A DNA stretch of 5,892 nt from Bacteriovorax stolpii (GTDB lineage Bacteria > Bdellovibrionota > Bacteriovoracia > Bacteriovoracales > Bacteriovoracaceae). The notes beneath the pieces were generated by a model. That model had not been told where the DNA came from and did not search any database. It saw nothing but the letters and a program-made list of their open reading frames with translations. Position 1 is the first letter of the stretch. Each line of letters begins with the position of its first letter. Below are positions 1 through 4,836 of the stretch, one piece after another. A program made the translations under genes and the position numbers. The stretch covers positions 1 through 5,892 of the forward strand of contig CAMAYW010000169.1 of assembly GCA_945862475.1 (NCBI GenBank), written 5' to 3'.

Positions 1-991
1 CCGAATTCATCTGATCTAATTTGGCCGTTCCTGTTCCAAGAATTGAATATCTTTGATCATAAATGCTAATTGTATCTTGGTAATATGGTTGATCCTTGAC
101 AGCTTCATATAGCCAATTGAAAAAATAAGCTTTAGTACAAATTTCAAGATTCCTCTGTGCAGCGGCAGGACTGTCTTCATCCGTGTTTGAAGCTTTTTCT
201 TTTTTATCAGAAACTAAAAGAAGACTCTTAGGTTTCTTATCTATTTCCTCAATGGCATCAAAAACGAATTCACCTATTGGTAATTCCTGAAGCTTATAGC
301 GATACTCGGCTAACAAGCGAGTTCTGTCTTCGGGTTTTAATGGATTTATGTGATACATGTAATCTAAACGATAAGAATATTTAAAGTGATTCACGAAATC
401 AGAAGCTGATTTCGATGAAACTTTGTGCTTGGGAGTCCTAAAGATTGACCCCATGTAGGGCAAAGTAAATTTAATTTGAGATCCATCGGCCCAAGAGCGA
501 TTCGTTTCAATCTTTACATGATTTTTCGCAACTGATGCCACTCTAATTAATTGTTGGACTTGTAGCTTTTCATAAAAAAAGGCTTTTGCCGCTTCCTGAT
601 TTGTGACTTCCTCAGGAACCAAAAGACTTTTTATACAGTAAACAATGTCTTCTTGTTCAACCGTTTTAATAAAATAAGTCATGTCTCCAAGATTTGCGCG
701 TTTATTGATATCTTTTCTTGCCTGCTCAGGTGCAAGACAAATGAAATGCTGCACGGAAAGTTCAGGGTTTAATCTGATGGTTCGCATGAGTTTACGAAGA
801 TAGGGAAAATTTCCCTCATAATCCAAAATAATTAAGTCAGGTTTAACCCTCAAAATCTGTTCAATGGATAATTTAAGGTTATTTCTTGGATCAAAAAGAA
901 ATGTTAAAAATAACTTACTATTAAGCTTAAGCTTAGATTCTAAGCTAGAGATATACTTGTCGATCCTTCCGAGATAAAGAATTTTTTTCAT
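1..991 (-). CDS. Degenerate receiver-domain signalling protein, possible PilZ-like segment (partial, 3' end beyond window)
   Basis: An uninterrupted frame of 330 codons starts at the ATG at 991-989 and leaves the window at position 1, so the C-terminus is missing. The start is supported by AGGA at 1001-998, six bases upstream. Residues 1-125 look like a response-regulator receiver: a beta-strand start MKKILYLG, a PDLIILD strand with Asp57 at the phosphorylation position, and Lys109 in YFIKT at the conserved-lysine position. The paired acidic residues after strand 1 are absent (GRID instead of a DD pair) and the conserved Thr/Ser is replaced (FICLAP), so ordinary phosphorylation is doubtful. 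Residues 150-180 contain an IETNR...DGSQIKFTLP pattern that weakly resembles a PilZ c-di-GMP-binding barrel, without a clear RxxxR motif. Residues 255-330 (KPKSLLLVSDK onward) may begin another domain. It is transcribed divergently from the CheY-like gene. The coding call is firm; the domain calls after residue 125 are tentative. Confidence 0.75.
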   Translation of the reverse strand, partial: MKKILYLGRIDKYISSLESKLKLNSKLFLTFLFDPRNNLKLSIEQILRVKPDLIILDYEGNFPYLRKLMRTIRLNPELSVQHFICLAPEQARKDINKRANLGDMTYFIKTVEQEDIVYCIKSLLVPEEVTNQEAAKAFFYEKLQVQQLIRVASVAKNHVKIETNRSWADGSQIKFTLPYMGSIFRTPKHKVSSKSASDFVNHFKYSYRLDYMYHINPLKPEDRTRLLAEYRYKLQELPIGEFVFDAIEEIDKKPKSLLLVSDKKEKASNTDEDSPAAAQRNLEICTKAYFFNWLYEAVKDQPYYQDTISIYDQRYSILGTGTAKLDQMNS

Positions 992-1021
992 ATGGCATCC
1001 TACAGACTATGGTATTATAAT
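992..1021 (+). promoter_or_regulatory. Putative sigma-70 promoter of the CheY-like gene
   Basis: A perfect TATAAT at 1016-1021 is preceded, after an 18-base spacer, by ATGGCA at 992-997, a 4-of-6 match to TTGACA. Transcription would start near 1028. That leaves a leader of about 17 bases carrying the Shine-Dalgarno AGAGGAA (1032-1038), which ends six bases before the ATG at 1045. The -35 element lies directly against the start codon of the divergent gene. Confidence 0.5.
1014..1019 (-). promoter_or_regulatory. Putative -10 box for the divergent receiver-like gene
   Basis: TATAAT reads on the minus strand from 1019 to 1014, overlapping the plus-strand TATAAT at 1016-1021. No convincing -35 element is visible at the expected spacing (1036-1042 reads about AAAGTTC on this strand). 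A start near 1007 would leave a short leader containing the AGGA ribosome-binding site at 1001-998. Confidence 0.4.
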
Positions 1022-1044
1022 TTTCACATTCAGAGGAACTTTTT

Positions 1045-1443
1045 ATGAAATCCGATACACATTTTTTAATAGTAGATGACTACTTCAATATTCGTACCCT
1101 TGTTCGCTCTCAGTTGAATGATTTTGGATTTACCGAAAATGTTACTGAACATGAAAACGTCGATAATGCGATTGCCTTTCTTGAATCAAAACCAGCTAAG
1201 CCAGTTGATTTCATCATCTCAGACTGGAATATGCCAGGTAAGACAGGTCTCGATTTTTTAAAATATGTCCGCTCTCAACCTCACTTAAAAAATGTTCCTT
1301 TTCTCATTCTTACAACAGAGAATGAGCAAGCGAAAATCATGAGTGCGATTTCTGCGGGAGTAAGTAATTTCTTATTGAAGCCATGGGAAACTGAGGAACT
1401 TGGGAACAAGATTCAGCTTTGTTGGAAAAAACACAATCCTTAA
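1045..1443 (+). CDS. CheY-like single-domain response regulator
   Basis: This 132-aa protein is a receiver domain with no output domain, close in length to E. coli CheY. All signature residues are visible: the acidic pair Asp11-Asp12, the phospho-acceptor Asp60 in ISDWNMP (the same DWNMP context as CheY), Thr90 in LILTTE, the switch aromatic Phe109, and Lys112-Pro113 in FLLKPW. It should accept phosphate from a histidine kinase and act by binding a protein partner. In family members such partners include the flagellar switch and other effectors, but no partner can be named here and no kinase or chemotaxis gene is in the window. The start is fixed by AGAGGAA six bases upstream. It converges on the cyclic-nucleotide-binding gene with only two bases between the stop codons and no visible terminator. 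The family call is secure; the symbol cheY is withheld because no flagellar context is seen. Confidence 0.93.
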   Translation: MKSDTHFLIVDDYFNIRTLVRSQLNDFGFTENVTEHENVDNAIAFLESKPAKPVDFIISDWNMPGKTGLDFLKYVRSQPHLKNVPFLILTTENEQAKIMSAISAGVSNFLLKPWETEELGNKIQLCWKKHNP

Positions 1444-1445
1444 AA

Positions 1446-1916
1446 TTATTTCGTCATCACCTGACTAATAAGCTCATTACATGTGAGTCTTAGGTCTCTG
1501 ACCTCGCTGTTTGACTTTTTCAACCGATCAGCTAGAAGCCTAGATAAATTAAGCATCATAATACTCATTGCTCTAGGGTTTTTATCGTAAACACTTATGA
1601 TCGACTGGTAATTTAACAAGAGAAGATCCGAAGGAAGAACGGCGAAAGCATCAGTGGATCTCGTTCCTTCGTAGAGAAGAATCATTTCACCAAATAATTC
1701 CGCTTTCCCGAGGCTTGCAATAAGAACGCCTTTCTTCATGATATCTATTTTTCCATTCAGCACGAGATAGAGATCTTCACCAGGATCACCCTCATTGAAG
1801 ATTTTCTCGCCCGACTGGAGCTGCATCACATGGCATTTTTCTAAAATGCTATCGATTTCACTATCATAGAGATCTTTAAAAAGAGGAGCTCCTCGGATAA
1901 TACTTTGAATGGACAT
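1446..1916 (-). CDS. Stand-alone cyclic-nucleotide-binding (CRP/PKA-type) domain protein
   Basis: The 156-aa protein is a cNMP-binding domain. Residues 1-30 form the leading helices, 31-100 the beta-roll (NEGDPGEDLYLVLNGKI at 41-57 is the typical glycine-rich turn region), and 105-156 trailing helices. The phosphate-binding cassette reads FGEMILLYEGTRST (75-88). The ribose-binding Glu77 and phosphate-binding Arg86 are nine residues apart, as in protein kinase A. Binding of cAMP or cGMP is therefore plausible; which one cannot be told. There is no helix-turn-helix, kinase or transporter domain, so it is probably a sensor or adaptor for another protein rather than a transcription factor. It is the last gene of a three-gene operon. 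Its ATG overlaps the stop of the channel gene by one base (TAATG), and AAGG (1927-1924) lies seven bases upstream, so translation is likely coupled. A role in gating the motor is inferred from this arrangement only. Confidence 0.9.
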   Translation of the reverse strand: MSIQSIIRGAPLFKDLYDSEIDSILEKCHVMQLQSGEKIFNEGDPGEDLYLVLNGKIDIMKKGVLIASLGKAELFGEMILLYEGTRSTDAFAVLPSDLLLLNYQSIISVYDKNPRAMSIMMLNLSRLLADRLKKSNSEVRDLRLTCNELISQVMTK

Positions 1917-2815
1917 TAAGCTGCCTTATCCTCACCGGGACCTTTTGCCCCACCTTTCTGTTGAGACTGAAGTTTCGAGATTGATTCATTCAGGGCCTTC
2001 AAGGTCTGTAAAAGTTCATTTTCATGGTTAGAAGAAAAATGCACATGGTACCAAAGAGTCTGAAGTGAAGTTTCAACTTTCTTAAGAATTCTTGACCTCA
2101 TATCCTTAATCGGAAAGAGAGCATTCATAACAGTCATAATGACCGAAAAAACGATACCAGCAAGTGACGTTTCCATGGCATAAGCTGTGTTTCGAACGAA
2201 TACTTGAAGAGTTTCAGCGGAACCATCAATGTTATTAAAATCAATCTTCGCAATTTCTGGAAGGGCCATACTAATACCTACGAATGTACCGAAGACACCG
2301 AAAACAACGAAGAGTCCTGGCATGATGTCAATGAGTCTTGAAACACCGTCAACAGGAAGTTTTTTAAGAATCATTGTCCAATTTGAATCTTGTCCTAAAA
2401 TTCTGTGGGTAATCTCATTAAAGTTAGGAGGTGTTTCACAGTGAAAAATCCCAGTTTCAGATCTCAAGATATTCACAAAATTTTCATGACCAGAAAGATA
2501 TCCATCAATACTCATAATTTTCTTGCCAGATGGATTAGATTCTTTTTTCTTGAAGCGAAGGGAGCGATTGGGAAGTTTGTCTGAAATTTTACTCAAAAAA
2601 AGAGAAAGATATTGATCTATGTCTTTAATTTGAACCTTCTCTTCTTTATCTTTTTCGATTGAGACAGTTATCTCTCTCACAAGAGTAGAAAAATAACCAT
2701 CATTTCTTTTATTTGAATAGAAGGCAATTAATCGAATGACTAAACACAAGCCGAGGACGACGGCCATAAATTCAATCAAATAACTATTACTAAATTCTAA
2801 GAGTAAATGTATCAT
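1916..2815 (-). CDS. MotA/TolQ/ExbB/ZorA-family ion-channel (motor stator A) subunit
   Basis: This 299-aa inner-membrane protein has three predicted transmembrane helices, at about residues 14-33, 161-186 and 209-232. Between the first two is a cytoplasmic loop of about 125 residues, and a 67-residue tail follows that is probably helical at 245-286. The two C-terminal helices carry family features: MPGLFVVFGVFGTFVGI (165-181), with the helix-breaking Pro and GTFxG turn, and AMETSLAGIVFSV (213-225), with the polar residues that face the ion path. Three helices match TolQ, ExbB and ZorA; flagellar MotA has four. Family members form a pentamer around two B subunits and couple ion flow to rotation. 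The start overlaps the stop of the upstream B-subunit gene (ATGA, 2815-2812), and GGAGAA (2826-2821) gives a good ribosome-binding site. I cannot tell whether protons or sodium ions are used, or what the motor drives. Confidence 0.88.
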   Translation of the reverse strand: MIHLLLEFSNSYLIEFMAVVLGLCLVIRLIAFYSNKRNDGYFSTLVREITVSIEKDKEEKVQIKDIDQYLSLFLSKISDKLPNRSLRFKKKESNPSGKKIMSIDGYLSGHENFVNILRSETGIFHCETPPNFNEITHRILGQDSNWTMILKKLPVDGVSRLIDIMPGLFVVFGVFGTFVGISMALPEIAKIDFNNIDGSAETLQVFVRNTAYAMETSLAGIVFSVIMTVMNALFPIKDMRSRILKKVETSLQTLWYHVHFSSNHENELLQTLKALNESISKLQSQQKGGAKGPGEDKAA

Positions 2816-4713
2816 CTGATTTCTCCATTGGCGTCGATAATCTTTTTAATTTCTTCCATATTATCTTTTAATAAAAAATTAATTTGAACTCTTTGAGACT
2901 TATAACAATCAAACGGACCACACTGAGTATCATTTGAATCTTGAACTTTGACTGAGGCCGGTCCCCTAACCATCGGAGCTGGTGCAACTGGTTTCATATA
3001 CGCTAGGCCCACACTTTGAAGAAGGAGTTTCATTTTTTCTTTGTTAGGATATTCCCCTATTTCTTTACTCATAAGGTAGCTTGCAACCGAAGACGCTCTC
3101 ATCGCAGAAAGTCTCATGTTAAAACTGTAAGCTTCAGGATTTTTCTCCGTTGGAGGAACGTATTTACCACCAAAACTTGGAGATGAATGGCCTTCCATAT
3201 TGATGGTATCAATTTGAGAGTAAATTTTGTTGTCTCCCAGAAGAACCTCAGAATAGATGGGAATAATCTTTTTCAAAATAAGTTTTGCTTCTTTAGAGAG
3301 ACGGGCACTTCCCTTTTCGAAATTAAAACCTTCTCCGGAAAGAAGAACCACTTCTCCTGTTTTGAGATCAACTTTCGCATCAAGACCATTTTCCTTAAAT
3401 TTATCTTGAAGCTTCAGAGCAACACCATTTTTGACTGAATCTTTTAGTTTGGTCATCGTGTCAGCGAGCTGACGAAATCTTGCATTTGATTCATTCAACT
3501 GACTTTTTAATTTATCTAAATCGGACATTTGTTTTTCAAACTGATCTTTCCATTTATTCGCCGATTTCTCAGCTTGTGAGGATTTGGAGCCAAGTTCAGC
3601 CAGTTTTTCAGATAGGGACTTATTATCAGCAGCAGCTCCCTGATATTGTTTTTCAAGGGAGTCATAACTCTTTTTTAGAGCATCTCTTTGGTTACCAATG
3701 TCAGCGAGTTTTGAATCGAGTTCAGACTTTTGACCTGCAAGTTTTCCAGCGGTTTCTCGATTTTTCATAAGTTCATTTTCAATTCCCGCTAGTTGAGAAC
3801 GGAGATCATTCACCACTTTTTCCTGGCCAGCTTTATAGACTTTTTCTTGCTTCAAAGAATTTTCCATCTTCTGAGATTCACTTTGTGCATCAGAAAGTTT
3901 TTTAACCATGGAAGCGATCTGACCCTCAAGATCTTTTTGCTTAACTAATAAATCTTCTTGGATCTGTTTTTCTTTTAAAGCAAGTTGTTGTTCAAGTTGT
4001 TTTTGTTTTTGAATAGCAACATCTTCAGTTTGCTTTTGTTTGATCGTCAATTGTTGTTCAAATTCTTTTTGTTTTAATGCAACATCTTCAAGGATTTTTT
4101 GCTCTTTGACCGCCATTTCCTTTTTTACTTTTTCTAACTGCTTTTTAGTTAACTCAACCGTTTCAGATTCACTCGCAATAGAGCGTCTAAGATTATCTTC
4201 TCTTAAAACTGAATCTTGATGAATGCGATTAACCTCATCATTAAGTTCCTGGATTCTTTTTTGATTTTCAGCGAGCTCTTGTTCTTTTAATTTCACTTCA
4301 AGCTGCTTTGCCATTAATTTTTCTTCAGCAGCCTTCATCATAGAGTCTTGTTTCGCTTGAGACTCGATCATTTCTTTTAAGACTTGTTTATTCGACTGAA
4401 GCTTTTTGGCATATGTATTGAGTTCTTGTACTTTTTTATCGATGATATTTTCATATTCACGCATTTCTTCAACCGCTTTCTCAACTTTTGCGACCCTTTC
4501 TTTCCCCTTCTGGATTTCTTTTTGACTCATCTTCGCCTTCAGTTCATTCTCATGCTGAATTTTCGTCTGCACATTTTTGACCTGAGACATAGTTGCCTTA
4601 ATGAGGGCGAAAACAAACATGACAAGGAAGATAATTGCGACATTCGTGAATAAGTCAGAGTAACTGGCCCATACGTTTGATTCTGATTCAGAATTTTTAT
4701 CATCGTTCGACAT
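2812..4713 (-). CDS. MotB/ZorB-like motor subunit with long coiled coil and OmpA-like C-terminal domain
   Basis: The 633-aa protein has a short cytoplasmic N-terminus, one transmembrane helix (about 21-41), a long charged coiled coil (about 43-430) and an OmpA/MotB-type domain (about 445-615). The helix is introduced by NVWASYSDLFT, where Asp20 sits at the place of the ion-carrying Asp of MotB and ZorB. The OmpA domain shows GEGFNFEKGSARLSKEAK (460-477), the EGHSS turn (507-511), NMRLSAMRASSV (532-543, with the conserved Arg539) and SQRVQINF (606-613). The usual Asp of the GHTD motif is Ser511. The only two cysteines (598 and 603) lie in this periplasmic domain. Canonical MotB is about 300 residues, so the coiled coil roughly doubles the length. 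It is the first gene of the operon, with a modest Shine-Dalgarno GAAGAG (4725-4720). A later start would remove the transmembrane helix. A motor role is likely by family; the driven process is unknown. Confidence 0.88.
   Translation of the reverse strand: MSNDDKNSESESNVWASYSDLFTNVAIIFLVMFVFALIKATMSQVKNVQTKIQHENELKAKMSQKEIQKGKERVAKVEKAVEEMREYENIIDKKVQELNTYAKKLQSNKQVLKEMIESQAKQDSMMKAAEEKLMAKQLEVKLKEQELAENQKRIQELNDEVNRIHQDSVLREDNLRRSIASESETVELTKKQLEKVKKEMAVKEQKILEDVALKQKEFEQQLTIKQKQTEDVAIQKQKQLEQQLALKEKQIQEDLLVKQKDLEGQIASMVKKLSDAQSESQKMENSLKQEKVYKAGQEKVVNDLRSQLAGIENELMKNRETAGKLAGQKSELDSKLADIGNQRDALKKSYDSLEKQYQGAAADNKSLSEKLAELGSKSSQAEKSANKWKDQFEKQMSDLDKLKSQLNESNARFRQLADTMTKLKDSVKNGVALKLQDKFKENGLDAKVDLKTGEVVLLSGEGFNFEKGSARLSKEAKLILKKIIPIYSEVLLGDNKIYSQIDTINMEGHSSPSFGGKYVPPTEKNPEAYSFNMRLSAMRASSVASYLMSKEIGEYPNKEKMKLLLQSVGLAYMKPVAPAPMVRGPASVKVQDSNDTQCGPFDCYKSQRVQINFLLKDNMEEIKKIIDANGEIR
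3898..4095 (-). repeat. Three imperfect 22-residue repeats in the coiled coil
   Basis: Residues 207-272 of the MotB/ZorB-like protein hold three related units in which EQQL, EQQL and EGQI recur exactly 22 residues apart (219, 241 and 263). Each is preceded by an ED-containing segment and a K/Q-rich stretch. The duplication is still visible in DNA: ttgttgttcaa occurs at 3985-3995 and 4051-4061 (66 bases apart), and gcaacatcttca at 4016-4027 and 4079-4090. Twenty-two residues is two hendecads, a coiled-coil periodicity that differs from the common heptad. Confidence 0.65.
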
Positions 4714-4720
4714 GACTTAC

Positions 4721-4747
4721 TCTTCGGTTTTTAAACCGAAAACTTTA
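4721..4747 (-). promoter_or_regulatory. Possible sigma-28 (FliA-type) promoter before the motor operon
   Basis: On the minus strand, TAAAGTTT (4747-4740) is identical to the enterobacterial FliA -35 consensus. Exactly 11 bases later comes ACCGAAGA (4728-4721), which matches GCCGATAA at five of eight positions including the CCGA core. Against this, the start of transcription would fall within a few bases of the ATG at 4713, giving an almost leaderless message and excluding the GAAGAG ribosome-binding site. No strong sigma-70 promoter is visible further upstream; TAAAAT (4781-4776) and TTTAAT (4772-4767) are possible -10 boxes without good -35 partners. Confidence 0.3.
4723..4740. promoter_or_regulatory. 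Perfect 18-bp palindrome abutting the start of the motor operon
   Basis: TTCGGTTT and AAACCGAA form an 8+8 inverted repeat around a TT centre, ten bases upstream of the ATG at 4713. It could be a DNA operator for a dimeric regulator. If transcription begins upstream, it could instead be an RNA hairpin of about seven pairs with a four-base loop that covers the first bases of the GAAGAG ribosome-binding site (4725-4720). No poly-U run follows it, so it is not a typical terminator. Confidence 0.5.
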
Positions 4748-4793
4748 GCTGAACGATCAGAATGGGATTAAATCGATTTTAATTAAATTAAGG

Positions 4794-4829
4794 AAGGCTT
4801 AATGAATTGAGAAAAACTCACTAAGCCTT
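4794..4829 (-). terminator. Rho-independent-like terminator of the ceramidase-family gene
   Basis: On the minus strand, AAGGCTTAGTGA (4829-4818) pairs with TCATTAAGCCTT (4805-4794) over 12 positions, with one G-U pair and a loop of about 12 bases. The hairpin begins eight bases after the TAA at 4839-4837 and is followed by an AT-rich stretch (CCTTAATTTAATT), not a clean U run. The wobble position would be an A-C mismatch in a plus-strand transcript, so the hairpin fits minus-strand transcription better. It would insulate the motor operon from the upstream gene. Confidence 0.6.
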
Positions 4830-4836
4830 TGAAAAA

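Noticed and set aside
1420..1460. A bidirectional terminator between the convergent genes
   Set aside because: Only a four-base inverted match (TTGT/ACAA) around an A run is present, too weak for a terminator hairpin.
1446..1916. A CRP/FNR transcription factor
   Set aside because: The protein ends after the trailing helices (156 residues) and has no helix-turn-helix domain.
3898..4095. CRISPR-like or non-coding tandem repeat
   Set aside because: The repeats are in frame within a continuous coiled-coil protein and are imperfect, so they reflect protein periodicity.
2229..4653. Several plus-strand open frames of 70-96 codons opposite the motor genes
   Set aside because: They lie wholly antisense to well-supported genes, have low-complexity Phe/Leu/Gln-rich translations mirroring Lys/Glu/Gln codons, and show no recognisable domain.
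1446..4713. A complete Zorya defence system
   Set aside because: Only a ZorA/ZorB-like pair is seen. The third gene is a cyclic-nucleotide-binding protein, and no helicase, nuclease or ZorC-like gene is in the window.
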